The position numbers and the translations under genes were made by a program. The notes beneath the pieces were generated by a model. It was not told where the DNA came from and searched no databases. It was given only the letters and a program-made list of their open reading frames with translations. 64,000 nt of DNA from Nomia melanderi (Eukaryota > Arthropoda > Insecta > Hymenoptera > Halictidae), in contig NC_135008.1 of the NCBI RefSeq assembly GCF_051020985.1, positions 2,914,001-2,978,000 of the forward strand. The letters run 5' to 3'. Positions 43,701 to 54,915 of this stretch are shown here, piece after piece; position 1 is the first letter of the stretch, and the number at the start of each line of letters is the position of its first letter.

Positions 43701-43915
43701 TTAACCCTTTACACTCCGTTGGCTCTGCAACAGATAATTTGCATCACAAATATCATACATTTCAAACTGCAAAATTCTTCTTTCTACTCATATAAAGCAA
43801 ATGGACAATAGAAATTGAAATAATTTTCCCTTTCCTACACGAAATTTATGTTCCTGAAAGATCGACAACAATGAACTATTAACGTATTAAACGAGTTCGG
43901 AGTGCAAAGGGTTAA
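43701..43915. mobile_element. Family A-type MITE, intact
   Basis: TTAACCCTTTACACTCCGTT to GAGTTCGGAGTGCAAAGGGTTAA, 215 bp. Inverted ends CCCTTTACACTCCG / CGGAGTGCAAAGGG differ at one position, TTAA on both sides. The interior differs from other A copies, so this may be a subfamily. Confidence 0.92.
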
Positions 43916-44568
43916 TTAGTTAATTCTCGAGGAGTTCGATCATTTCATACGTTCGAAATAAAATGATTAGATTCTTTTGTCTATAATACTAAGACTACAA
44001 GACGGCCGTTGCCGCCATTTGCACCGACATTCACGAGCACTGGACGGCTACGGGCGGCATTTACGTCAACGTGTTAAAAAACTGGGCCATTTCTGCGGAC
44101 TCGCCCTTTTAAACCCGTCCATTTCGTCCAGGATGTCCTTCGTGCCGCGGAAAGGACACGTGTAACGTCGTTCGCACCCCTTATATACGCCCAGCTCGCT
44201 CGAGGAAGGTTTCCACCCTCCGGCAGGAGCGGAAGTCCATTAATCGGCTCGAGTTACGCGGGTTTCGCGGTACCGTCATTTTTCGTCCCGTCGGGAACGG
44301 CTCCGGGGAACGCCCCGAACCAGCTTCGCGATGATTCTCGGGCCCTTTGTGCGCGGAGAACGAAGGGAACGCCGCCGATCGCGAGTGTCTGCGCCAGGGG
44401 TTGAAAACGGACGTCGATCTCGGTTCCAGAGAGTTCTGGACAAGATTCTCAACAATTTCTGTGATAATGAAGCTTCTGGTTACTTTAACCAGATTTCGAC
44501 TCTTAACACACTGTTGGTAATTTTACACAGAAGCTATCATAAAGTGAAACAATCTAAATCAACTTTAA
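43916..44568. other. Unique DNA, GC-rich island
   Basis: GC-rich 44000-44420. Frames at 43977-44165 and 44331-44636 are unsupported. Confidence 0.35.
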
Positions 44569-44817
44569 TTAACCCTCTGCACTCGAGAATACTTTTCTCA
44601 ACAAATATTCATTACTTCCTGATGAAATATCAATGATATGTTTCACAACTAACATAAAGAAATACCTTGAGTGAATTAAGTAACAGAACTATTTTATTTC
44701 GATGTTTCATGTGTTGATGCATTGTAGAAAAATTTAACACTGAATTTAAGGTTTTATCATTTTCATGGGTCAAATTAAATGACGACTGAAAGGCGCCTCT
44801 CGAGTGCAAAGGGTTAA
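44569..44817. mobile_element. Family A MITE, long subtype, intact
   Basis: TTAACCCTCTGCACTCGAGA to GGCGCCTCTCGAGTGCAAAGGGTTAA region (right end at 44817), 249 bp. The subterminal GAAAGGCGCCTCTCGAGTGC contains the GGCGCC palindrome that defines family A. The interior matches 15525-15776. Confidence 0.92.
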
Positions 44818-45493
44818 AATTAATATTTTAAAACAAAACAAAAATTGCCAAAATTAATGTTTGTTAAACTAAGTTTCGAATCTTCATCACAAGTTTGACA
44901 CGTTATTGTAAGGCAAAGGGTTAAGAGCTGGCTAGGGTTTCGCCTAGCTCGAAAAGGAGCACGGGTTGTGTGGACAGTGGGCTCAGGTATCGCGGAACGT
45001 GGACTTCTCGCGTGTCCAATCGATAAACTGGAAGGTCCGAGTGTCCGTTCAACGGACGGACGTTCTGAGAGGCCATTTGCCGTTTCCAAGGAGTAAACAG
45101 GACCTCGATGGAACGCTGATGAAAGAGAACGTCTTCTCTTGATTTAAAGGGACAAGCAACTGATTGGTCGCTTCTGTTCGTTTCAATGTTATTTCATGAT
45201 TAAACTGGAGTTACTAGGTTCAGTTAATGATAATGAACAGATGTGTAACAAGCAAAGGAACTGTATTTCCCATGGATACGTGCTGAATATTCAAATACGA
45301 ATACAATATAACGTTCATTCAATTAAACTTGAACTTTTCATAACTATAACGTCCCAATTCGACAGACAGCCTCAACACAGTAACCTCCTATTCTCCACTT
45401 CTAACCACGTTCCATTTCCAACTCGTATTTATCACTGTTCATTGTACCTCTACATTATTCTCCAACTTCAAGTTTCTCGTAACCAGATAACTG
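44818..45493. other. Unique DNA, no gene called
   Basis: A TTAA-element end (AAGGCAAAGGGTTAAG) at about 44911 closes a remnant. The plus frame 45196-45555 (119 codons, AT-rich) has no codon bias and runs into the next element. Confidence 0.35.
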
Positions 45494-45685
45494 TTTTTGA
45501 CGAGTATACTCGTCATGGAGAAGTTGCAGGATTTTGCAGGGTCACTACAAAGTGATTAGTGATTGACTTAGCTATTTAAATTGTACTTTCTGTGAAAAGC
45601 AATCACTACTTTCTACCATGACGAGTATTCTTGTCACGACACAAAATCCTGCAACGTCTCCACGACGAGTATACTCGTCAAACAC
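45494..45685. mobile_element. Inverted-repeat element built on an 18-bp palindrome
   Basis: The left arm has TGACGAGTATACTCGTCA (45498-45515, a perfect palindrome) then TGGAGAAGTTGCAGGATTTTG. The right arm is the reverse complement (ACAAAATCCTGCAACGTCTC then ACGACGAGTATACTCGTCAA, about 45640-45682). A third, imperfect copy (TGACGAGTATTCTTGTCA) sits at 45619-45636. Spacer AT-rich. No TTAA at the outer borders. Confidence 0.85.
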
Positions 45686-46325
45686 ACCTAAATCGTTAAA
45701 AATCACGTCAGTCTCACTCGATCGCAACGAAAATCAAAACTCGTTCCCAGAATCGATCCTCTCACCTCCGGGACCACGTTCAATGTCACCCCGATCGTCG
45801 GGTTGAAAGGTGAAATTAACGCGACCGTTCTCGGTCGTTTATTATACATACGTTCTATTAAAGTCCCGTCGAAAACGTTCTCAACCGACGCGAGACAGCC
45901 GGAAGAGCCCTCGAGATTCTCAAGGCGGTTTCCACGGTTTCCCTCGAACAAAAGCCACCGAAAAAAGTGTCCACTTCCGAGTCTGGTTCGTTCCGCGGGC
46001 GAAGGGGGAGCGGGGCGCGGGGGGGAGGTTCCGGGGTTGAAGGAATTGCGGGACGAACGAGCCGCTGACCGCTGCCGGCTAAAATTAATTTCGAGATGCA
46101 GACGGGGCGGTTAATTAAGCCGAGTACACTCCTCGTTGGTTCGCGGCGGCTGCGTTTCGCTCGAGCACGCCCGCGAAATTTCTTCGAGCCTTCAAGGGCG
46201 AGACCGGGCATTAAACGAAATTCCTTTCATCCTGTCGCTCGGTCGACTCGCGAGAGAATCGCGATCTTGGAGAACATTGTGCTCCATGATTGTGATATTT
46301 ATTAGATAACTAGAGAAAATTAGGA
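45686..46325. other. GC-rich unique island
   Basis: GC-rich 45860-46250, G-rich on the plus strand at 46000-46035. Overlapping frames on both strands without splice support. Confidence 0.35.
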
Positions 46326-46685
46326 ACTACTAGTAACATCGACTCGTTGAAGTTCATTCATAGAAACTTCAAGATAGATCTATTGGGACCTCAATTGGTT
46401 TACAATTTAGGTTGTGTGTTACTAACTAAATTTCTGTAATTGCTCAGAATAATTATCTCGATAATTCTAAATAGAAGAGATTAGCAACCATTTTGACTGA
46501 TTTTAGCTACATCAATTTCTGTAATTGCTCAGAATAATTATCTCAATAATTCTAGACAGAAGAGATCAGCAATCATTTTGACTGATTTTAGCTAACTCAA
46601 TTTCTGTAATGCTCAGAGAAATATCTCAATAATCCTAGACAGAAGAGATTAGCAATCATTTTGACTGATTTTAGCGTTGAAATGG
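46326..46685. repeat. 83-bp tandem repeat
   Basis: Three units: TTCTGTAATTGCTCAGAATA, TATCTCGATAATTCTAAATA-like, AGAGATTAGCAACCATTTTG and ACTGATTTTAGCTACATC, at about 46430, 46514 and 46598. Confidence 0.95.
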
Positions 46686-47430
46686 AGAAATGGAAATCGT
46701 TGGTTTGTTATATACTAGTTTATTATTTATTATTTGTAAATTCCCTGGTTTTGGCACAAGATCATTCCATTTGCTCAAGAGATTCAAAGATCATCGACTC
46801 AAAAAAAATTCGAAACATCGAACAGCCTATTCGATTCAAAAGCGAACCTCCTCGATCCACCTATCATTTCCGCGCGATATTCCTCTCTATCATCCGTCCT
46901 CGCAATTATTCCACTCTCCGCTCCCAGTAGATTCTTTCCACGCGGTAGAATAACATCTACCGCAATATGCTTCGAGGAGAATCCACATATTCCTCGGGTA
47001 AGTACGTGTAAACTGGGCCACGCAAACACCGGATGATATTCGACTTTTTCGTTCGCCGCGGTCGAAGGACGCCGTACGAAGGTCGGCTCGCGGATCCCGT
47101 GATTCCCCAATGTCGCGCGGGTTCACGGGTGTTCGACGGGGATTCTTATTGCGGGGGCGTGACGTCCCGGCGAGCAGGACGACTCCGCGGAAGTCAAACA
47201 TTTGCTTAACCTTAATGCCCACGCCGCGTTTCGCCGGGCCGGAACCGACGCGAGAAAGGGCAAATATTGCGCAAGGAACGGTGCGAAATTAAACGTACAC
47301 TTCTGCCCGAAAAACTGTGCAATCCGAGCAACGCGCGGACGTGTGTGCCGAACCGGTGAACTTTGTCGCCCTTGAATTCATCGGAAATTAACTCGTTGCC
47401 TTGTGATCTCGCGAGACGAAGATTTCTAAT
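46686..47430. other. Unique DNA, GC-rich island
   Basis: GC-rich 47020-47345. Frames at 46799-47222 (minus) and 46661-46953 (plus) are unsupported. Confidence 0.35.
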
Positions 47431-47757
47431 ATGGTTTAACCCTTTGACGAAGAATCTTTAACCCTTTGCGGACGAAGAATTTTTAACCCTTTGCAGACGA
47501 AGATTCCTTGAAGTACAGGAAACGTTTAGCAGACGAAGCTAAATTATATATCGATTGCTTAGATAATTGAAAAAAGGAAACTACGTGATGCAATTATAAT
47601 ATAGAAATATTTTCGAATAATCATCGTTTGATTGAGTGAACTATAGTAATTCGATTTGATTGGGGGGGTTTGATTTTTCATATTTCGAAGACTAAGTCAC
47701 GAAAGAATGATTTAATTACTCGAATAACAGGCAATCAGCACGTAGTTTAACATCCAG
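47431..47757. mobile_element. Stacked family G ends and interior
   Basis: Three successive left ends at about 47437, 47457 and 47484 (TTAACCCTTTGACGAAGAAT, TTAACCCTTTGCGGACGAAG, TTAACCCTTTGCAGACGAAG), then one G interior to 47757. Terminal 25-bp triplication within one element. Confidence 0.8.
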
Positions 47758-47977
47758 TTAACACTAGAACTACCGAGCATTTAATACAATTAATATACAA
47801 TTCCCATAAAAATTGTAACAATAGATTATTTTCAGTTTCTTTAGACTTATAGTACTCTAGTCAAACTATTTACTTTCAAAATCGTTTCGAACATTCAATG
47901 CTTCGAAAATATCAATACTTGCTAAACAAAAAAATCGAAACCAGTCATTTCGACTGTTACGGTAGTTCTAGTGTTAA
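47758..47977. mobile_element. Family C MITE, intact
   Basis: TTAACACTAGAACTACCGAG to TTACGGTAGTTCTAGTGTTAA, 220 bp. Perfect 14-bp inverted ends, TTAA at both sides, inserted at a TTAA in family G sequence. Interior CTTCGAAAATATCAATACTT and the CCAGTCATTTCGACTG hairpin next to the right end. Very close to 55869-56088. Confidence 0.95.
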
Positions 47978-48835
47978 TCGTTCAATCGTCACATTAAATT
48001 TCCCGCGGAAACATTTCCAACAAAATTCACCAACCGTCGATATCCATTTCCTCCAATCAAACATTAACGACCAACTGTTTCGCTTCGAAGAAAAAACAGC
48101 CGCAAAACAAACAATTCCCCAACGATCCCTAACGACAGAGTAGCTCCATCGACTCGTAAAAGTAATTACACAGCCAGGAATGAACCGTCGATGATTCCAT
48201 GCATTATTCCGATGAACATTCCCGCGGATGACGGGACGGTTCACCGGAGAAGCGAAATCCACCGCGGGGAACGCGATTATTCGCGCGACTGCCGTCACGC
48301 GGTAACTCGTGTCGCGACTGAACATCGCGTCAGAATTCGAAAAAAAAAAGAAAAAAGTGTGCCGAGAAGAGAGACAGAGAGAAAGAGTTGCGTAATTGGT
48401 CGCACAAGTGTTTCGTAAATCACGGGGACGGGCAGCGCGAAGCGTTTTCCGGGATTTCAGCGCTCGCGCGAGCGATTCCGCGCCGGCCTTGAGTCCGCCT
48501 CGCTGAAATCATCAAAGGAGAATAATAAACTGCGCGTTCCAGCGCCGAAAGGATATAGGCGAACGCGTCGTCGTTAATCACGGCTGAAATTTCGCTGGTT
48601 GGACTCGACGCGAGTGGAATGTCCCTTTTGTCAGCTGGAATCGCTGTTCTCGAGTGTGCGTGTCGTGCGGAGAATTTTCGATTGTTCTGTCGCTTGTCAT
48701 TGATTCGATTGGCTTGTATGCGTGAAAATGATGGATGGAGTGAATGATCTTTGATGAATGATTAGCAGTTGATACTGTTCGATAACGTGGGTTGCGAGGA
48801 TTATTTTGTTGTGGTAATGAGTGCTTTGTTTTGGC
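47978..48835. other. Unique DNA, GC-rich island
   Basis: GC-rich 48180-48620 with a GCGCTCGCGCGAGCG palindrome at about 48460. Short A tract at 48341. No gene is called. Confidence 0.35.
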
Positions 48836-49500
48836 AGTGGGAGTTTGGGAGTTGGATCATTGATGAGTGGATAGATTGAATGATTCAGCGGTTGAAAAAT
48901 TGAAGAATCGAGCAATTCGACAGTCGAAAAACTGTAGAATTGAACGACTGAAGCATTGGAAAATTGAAGGATTGAAATATGGACGAATTGAACAATTCGG
49001 CAATTGGTAAATTGGAGAATTGAATAATTCAGCGGTTGAAAAATTGAAGAATTGAACAATTCAACAGTCAGAAATCTGTAGAATTGAATGACTGAACCAT
49101 TGGAACATTGGAAAATTGAAAGATGGACGAATTGAACAATTCGACAATTGGTAAATTGAAGAATTGAATAATTCAGCAATTGGTAAATTGAAGAATTGAA
49201 TAATTCAGCAGTTGAAAAATTGAAGAATTGAATGATTCGACAGTCGAAAAACTGTAGAACTGAACGATTGACCATTGGAAAATTGAAGAATTGAAAGATG
49301 GATGAACTGAACAATTCGGCAATTGGTAAATTGGAGAATTGAATAATTCAGTAGTTGAAAAATTGAAGAATTGAACAATTCAACAGTCGAAAAACTATAG
49401 AACTGAACGACTGAACCATTGAAAAACTGAAAAACTGAAAAACGATCGAATCAAACAACTGAAAAATAGAAAACCAGTAAAACCGAGAAACTGAACCATA
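48836..49500. repeat. AATTGAAGAATTGAA composite satellite
   Basis: Composite units of about 155-170 bp: AGTCGAAAAACTGTAGAA, TGAACGACTGAACCATTGGA, GATGGACGAATTGAACAATT, GGCAATTGGTAAATTGGAGA, TAATTCAGCAGTTGAAAAAT. The 205-codon minus frame (48697-49314) is an artefact. The same satellite is at 54920-55300. Confidence 0.95.
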
Positions 49501-50215
49501 TCTTGCGAAACTTCTCCATTCCAGCACCGAACTTCAAATCCGGCGCATCGAAATCCGCGCGAAAACGCGACAGAGCCGCGCGTAAAATATTTGATTAAAT
49601 CTCAGAGTTTCCATTCGAGTCAACGTTTTACGCGCAATAACCTCTTAGCTCGATAAAATCGATGCCGGGGGTTATTCGGTCCGACAAAAAACCCGATTAC
49701 CGGCAGGAGACTTCCATTTCACTCGTAAGCGTGCGAACAACAGTAAAGTTCAACGAATCGAATGTAAATCATCGGAATGGCCATCGGTCTACTGAACCGC
49801 GAAGATCGATGCACTTCGCCGGGCAGAGGCGGCCGGTCGGCGCAGTTTTCGAATTCTTACGATGCCACGCGAACACGCTCCGGCGTTTTACATTGTAAAT
49901 CGCGCCGACAACCGACGGAAGAATCGAGTCACCCGGCCAGAATTTATATAAATGCAAATCCCTCTTCTATCTCCCGGGCGCAGTCATTATTACACCGCGG
50001 ATATTTATGCAGATGCACTCTTTTTTATTTAATATCCGGTCTCGTCGAAAATTCAAATTTCAACTGAGCCGCGAGTCAAATGAAATCCTCGTCGAAATTT
50101 ATTAACTCTCTAACGTCGAGTCGAACTCTTGAACATTTTCAACCGATGCAAATATTATTCGTTCAATTTATATGTAAATAAAATATTGATGATCTGTTAT
50201 CGATCTTTAACCTTT
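49501..50215. other. Unique DNA, GC-rich island
   Basis: GC-rich 49530-49940, then AT-rich. Frames at 49662-50067 are unsupported. Confidence 0.35.
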
Positions 50216-50218
50216 AGA

Positions 50219-50403
50219 TTAACCCTTTGCGAACGTCGACGTTTTGAGATCAGATCATGGTTGCAACACTAGGTCATAAGTGATTTAATTACTAACAGCA
50301 GATCAGCATGTTTTCCCTTTTCCAGTTATCTAAGCAACCGATATGTAATTTAGCTTTATCTGACGGTTTCCTGTATTTCGAAGCTTCGTCTGCGAAGGGT
50401 TAA
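50219..50403. mobile_element. Family G MITE, intact
   Basis: TTAACCCTTTGCGAACGTCG to GCTTCGTCTGCGAAGGGTTAA, 185 bp, TTAA at both sides. Interior GATCAGCATGTTTTCCCTTT and CAACCGATATGTAATTTAGC. Confidence 0.92.
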
Positions 50404-50540
50404 CCCGAGGGTTATTCGATTTTCCACACATCCAAATTTTGTACTCAGAAGGAAAATAAAAGATCGAAGGAATGTTGCATTTGTCATTTTCGCTGAAGAT
50501 ACTATGAAAATTAGTTGCAGTTGATAGATTACAAAACCAT
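50404..50540. mobile_element. Family B fragment
   Basis: TTCGATTTTCCACACATCCA, AAAGATCGAAGGAATGTTGC and AATTAGTTGCAGTTGATAGA: 3' half of family B, directly abutting the preceding G element. Confidence 0.8.
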
Positions 50541-51235
50541 GCTTCCTAATTAGTTGCAAGAAATGTCATTTATATTTCAGCTGGATACGTTCGATCTGTT
50601 TATTTTGAAAATCACTCGAGTTCGTTTGAAAAGAAGTCGTTTTAAAATTAAATAGTAACGTAGAATTGTAATTGTTACAAGTAGAGCGTGGATTTCGATG
50701 CATTTCTGAGAAACTTGGAAGTGCGACATTGCATTTTACGAAAATACATGGAGAATACTCGAAGCGCATTTGAATTTGAAGATTTATAGTGTAACGTGGC
50801 CATTAACTCGGTTTCTTGGGAAATGGACTTACGCCAGTTCCAAAATGAATAATACATTTATTTATTTTATCATTTGCCGTTCGTATCTTATGTTATCCGG
50901 GTCGTCGCCGAGAGGAATAGTAAATTACTTGCGATTTCACTTTTTCAACGATGATGTAACGAGTGTATAGTGAATCCGTCGTATATTATGAATAAAAGTA
51001 GGATCACTTATTCATCACTCGTGTCTCGTAACTAATTTATGAATTATTCATAATATATTTATGTACTAATTGTGCTCATTATCTGGTGACGTTAACGTCA
51101 GTCTTTTACCTTTGATATTCGTTTCAATTATAATATCTACGCATCATTTCGGTAAATGGTTTCATATCAATTATTTTCATTATCTTTAATCGTTCGTTCA
51201 GTTCGTTATCGGTCTACTTATCTTTATGCAAACTC
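50541..51235. other. Unique AT-rich DNA, no gene seen
   Basis: Single-copy. Short frames on both strands are unsupported. Confidence 0.3.
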
Positions 51236-51540
51236 GAAGCTTAGTCCTTACTAGCTAGATGTTATCTGGATAGATAGATAGCTAAGTAGCTAGGCAGCTA
51301 GCTAAGTGACTATCTATCTATTTAGCTAGGTAGCTAGCTAGATAAATAACTATCTATCTATTTAGCTAGCTAGGTATTTATCTAGCTAGGTATTTATCTA
51401 GCTAGGAATTTATCTAGCTAGCTACCTAGCTAAGTAACTATATATTTGTCTAGATAGTTAGCTAAGTAACTATCTATTTGTCTAGATAGTTAGCTAAGTA
51501 ACTATCTATTTGTCTAGCTAGCTAGCTAGCTTCAAGAACA
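51236..51540. repeat. TAGC/ATCT-type tandem array
   Basis: GCTAGCTAGCTAG-type blocks alternate with AACTATCTATCTATTTAG blocks, ending in TAGCTAGCTAGCTAGC (51515-51530). Largely self-complementary and able to form hairpins. Compare 58560-59190. Confidence 0.95.
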
Positions 51541-52080
51541 GTACTAGAAAAACGGAACTACGATAGAAAACAGTTCTTCGTAAAAAGATATTATAAAAAG
51601 CACTCTACCTTCAATAATCCATACACTTTTATCGTCCATTTTCGGTGCCATCCGACTTTTGAGTGATGTGGCAGTCAAAGTGTTAATTATATTGCCAAGA
51701 ATAATTCTATTGAAGGATTGATCGCCATTGCTATTAGAAGATTCATTACGAAATCTAACTAATTCCATGCAACGTTACATTTTTATCGTCCATTTTCGGT
51801 GTCATCCGACATTTGAGTGATGTGGCAGTCAAAGTGTTAATTATATTACCAAGAATAATTCTATTCAAGGACTGATCGCTATTGCTATTAGAAGATTCGT
51901 TACAGAATCTAACTCCATGCAACGTTACTTTTAGCGTCCATTTTCGGTGTCATCCGAATTTTCAGTGACAGATTGCCAACGGTCTCGAATAAATAATCGA
52001 ATTACACTACCAAGAATAATATTAATCCAGCAGAATCGATCGCTATAGCCATTATAAGATTCATTATGAAATCTTTAAAC
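51541..52080. repeat. 152-bp tandem array
   Basis: Three units: TTATCGTCCATTTTCGGTGC, CATCCGACTTTTGAGTGATG, TGGCAGTCAAAGTGTTAATT, AAGAATAATTCTATTGAAGG, TTGCTATTAGAAGATTC. Starts near 51629, 51782 and 51930, the third diverged. Confidence 0.95.
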
Positions 52081-52535
52081 ATTTCATCGTTAGCCCGATA
52101 AATTGTTCGACAACCACCGCCAGATAATCCACAGAAAAATCGAACACCTAGAAAAAGTGAGCTAAATCTCGACGGCATTGAGCGCGGCGCGTTTCCCGGC
52201 CACTTTCACGAGCGTGTGGCGTTCCGCTGAGCGGCTAAAAATGTTTTTTGAGTCCCTCGGAACTGTCTCGGAGAGCCGAACGTTCGAACGGCGGTTTCCT
52301 CCGCGTGTCCGAGTGCCGATAGCCTCGAGCGGAAACTCGTGACTGCAGGTACGCGGCGGTCCTAAGCAAAATGGACGCCGGCGTAATCCTTGGGACACGT
52401 AAATCCGCGCGGCCCGAGTCGATTTCAGTCGAGATCGAAGCACGACACGCTTCCGTGTCCGCATTTAGGACGAACCGTGCTGTGTTGGTCTTCTTCGATC
52501 CATTTCTATCTCTCTGGCATCACTGCAGTCAAATT
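52081..52535. other. GC-rich island with coding-like minus frame
   Basis: The minus frame 52464-52162 (100 codons) ends with about 20 codons whose third positions are nearly all G/C (ending GKRAALNAVEI). No donor or acceptor pair is obvious, and plus frames overlap from 52371. Possible exon or conserved noncoding island. Confidence 0.2.
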
Positions 52536-52985
52536 TTCGGTTCTTTGTATCGTTCTGTTACGGAAGATACCTCGGAATTCGAGGAACATCGCGAAAATTT
52601 CGTTTGATCCTTTGAACCTTTGTAAACCTTAATAAAATATTAAGTTACGTTCAATTCTCTTTTGAATTTTATATATTTTGGTATTGTTTCTCGATGTTTT
52701 CGGTGCTTTGTATCGCTCTGTTATAGAAGATACCTCGGAATTCGAGGAACATCGCGAAAATTTCGTTTGATCCTTTGAACCTTTGTAAACCTTAATAAAA
52801 TATTAAGTTACGTTCAATTCTCTTTTGAATTTTATATATTTTGGTATTGTTTCTCGATGTTTTCGGTGCTTTGTATCGCTCTGTTATAGAAGATACTTCG
52901 GAATTCGAGGAAATTCGCGAATAACCGTTACCAGTGCACAGTTACGTTTGATCCTTTGAACCTTTGAACCTTTGAAACTCTGAAC
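52536..52985. repeat. 163-bp tandem array from a dispersed repeat
   Basis: Three units: TCGGTGCTTTGTATCGCTCT, CGGAATTCGAGGAACATCGC, TTTGATCCTTTGAACCTTTG, AATATTAAGTTACGTTCAAT, TTTATATATTTTGGTATTGT, starting near 52541, 52703 and 52866. Its 3' half is the reverse complement of the repeat at about 2500 and 32150. After the last unit CCTTTGAACCTTTGAAAC is expanded. Confidence 0.95.
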
Positions 52986-53999
52986 TCTGAAACTTGGAAA
53001 CCTTGAAGAAACAACTGCACTGTTAATAATTCAGTGAAAAGAGAAACGAATTTCGTAGTCACCTCGTTTCTACGTTTACTGCGTAAGATAAGGGTTGTCA
53101 ATAGACAAGCATTTAATCTACGAACTAACCTCTAAGTTCCTACAATTACCGATATTTTCGAAGTATCCGAAACGATTTCGAAAATAGTTTCACTCGGATA
53201 TTATAAGAGGTATCCGAAGAAATCGAGGGAAATCCAAAGTAGCTTCAGAATTCGTGAAAAAATGCGAGACCGCCAGCGTATTCGGTTGATCCGACTTTTT
53301 CAAGCGTTCGGAACGCAGGTCGGACAGATCGCAGCAGCGTTAATCCCGATCGAGGCTCGGAATAGAATCGAAAACATATTTAGATTTAATTCCAATGAGG
53401 GCCGGGAATAGAAGCGAAAATATATTTAACGAAAACGAACGTACCCACACGCTCGCGCTTCGATTCGGCTTAGCCGTGGGGCGCCGGTATTTTTAGATCC
53501 GCGCGTGTTCCACGCGCCGCGGATCGGGATATATTTTTATGAATGACGGAGGAATCCGTGAAAATTCCTGAATACAGGGCGACACCGGCGAAAGCGAGGA
53601 AAAAATTGACGAGCCGGTGTTCGCGGCGACCTGCGCGACGAGCCCCGCCTAATAATAACGAGGCTGGCCGATGAATATTTATCCGGACGGAGAATCGTTC
53701 GAGCCGCGGATTAAATGCATTCACGGTACGCGGCGTCTAAGTAACCGATGATGTTGCATCACTGTATCTGTTCGCAATCTAAGTTTAACCGAACCGTATG
53801 TCATTCGAATAACTAACGTTCGGCGGAAAGATTCAGCTGCAGATTTATTTCGAATTAATTCGATTACTCGATGATATTTCACGTAATATCAGGAATTTCA
53901 TTGATTGCACTATTATTTCTTTCATTGTGCTCGATAGAAATATTTCATCGTGAATAATTTAGTGAGCAATAGAATTTCATGTTTGTTCAATCTGTACGT
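52986..53999. other. Unique DNA, GC-rich island
   Basis: GC-rich 53270-53740. The minus frame 53470-53724 is unsupported. AT-rich from 53800. Confidence 0.35.
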
Positions 54000-54440
54000 T
54001 TAACCCTTTGCGCTCGAAAGTTTTTTATTAGAAGCATTCAACGTTTTCTGATGAGATACAGATGACATTGATGACTTGATTTGACAGTGAAGCTATAAAG
54101 TTTGATATTTAATATTATACTTCATATAATGCATCGATCTGAGAAATGTTCACGTAAAACAGCTTTGTCCGTCGATTCGCGTGAATTTCTCGTCGAGTTG
54201 GTTTTACAAAATATCGTCTTCGTCTCATCGGAAAATGTTGAAATATTTCTAGTGTATTATTTTTATAGTACTCTTAGCGAAAATTAGAAACGCTATAACA
54301 TTTCTTCCTTTATTTTCCTTCTTAGTACAAAATTCGGATGCGTGGAAAATTTAATAATTTTAGAGTAGTTTCTTTGATTGGTTAAATATTTGATATTATA
54401 ACCGGTGCAATATTGGAGCCTACGGAGTTCAAAGGGTTAG
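54000..54440. mobile_element. Family A/B composite
   Basis: TTAACCCTTTGCGCTCGAAA at 54000 begins an A-like element sharing its interior with 16310-16440 (ATAATGCATCGATCTGAGAA, CGCGTGAATTTCTCGTCGAG). From about 54250 a reverse-oriented family B follows (GAAAATTAGAAACGCTATAA, TTTAGAGTAGTTTCTTTGAT, GGAGTTCAAAGGGTTA). Confidence 0.8.
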
Positions 54441-54915
54441 GAGTTCCTCGTCGGAAAACATATTCAGTCAGAAATTCCAGTGTCGGTGCGACAATTTCGG
54501 ATCGGTGCCGATAAGAGACGCGTAATTCTCCGAACGCGACTGTTTGCGTACCGTCTGAGCTCTCTCGTGACGAAAATGGCCTCCGTTATCGGCTCGTTCA
54601 AACAATAACCTCGCGAAACGAGCGCGGTTACGAAACACAATCGAACTCCTGCCCGTTTGACACCGTCACGCGCTGCCATTCAGAGAGGGCCATTATTTAG
54701 CGGGATAATTGTCGCGGGATAATCGCCCGCGAGTTTTCTTATTCATTAGGAAGCCGCGGGAAATTTTTTTCTCTTTATTGTCCGTTCCAGTGGACGCTGG
54801 AACCGTCTGCTATTCGAATTAACCGTTTGCACTCGAAAAATGTTGTCACTGGAAATATTCGATTTATTTTTATGAGATACGGATGACATTTGTTTCAACT
54901 GACTTAACGAGGAAT
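54441..54915. other. Unique DNA, GC-rich island
   Basis: GC-rich 54480-54770. The minus frame 54464-54679 (71 codons) lacks support. An A-type end (TTAACCGTTTGCACTCG) sits at about 54819. Confidence 0.35.

Noticed and set aside
48697..49314. 205-codon minus-strand ORF rich in F, S, I and Q
   Set aside because: It runs through the AATTGAAGAATTGAA satellite, so openness follows from repeat composition.
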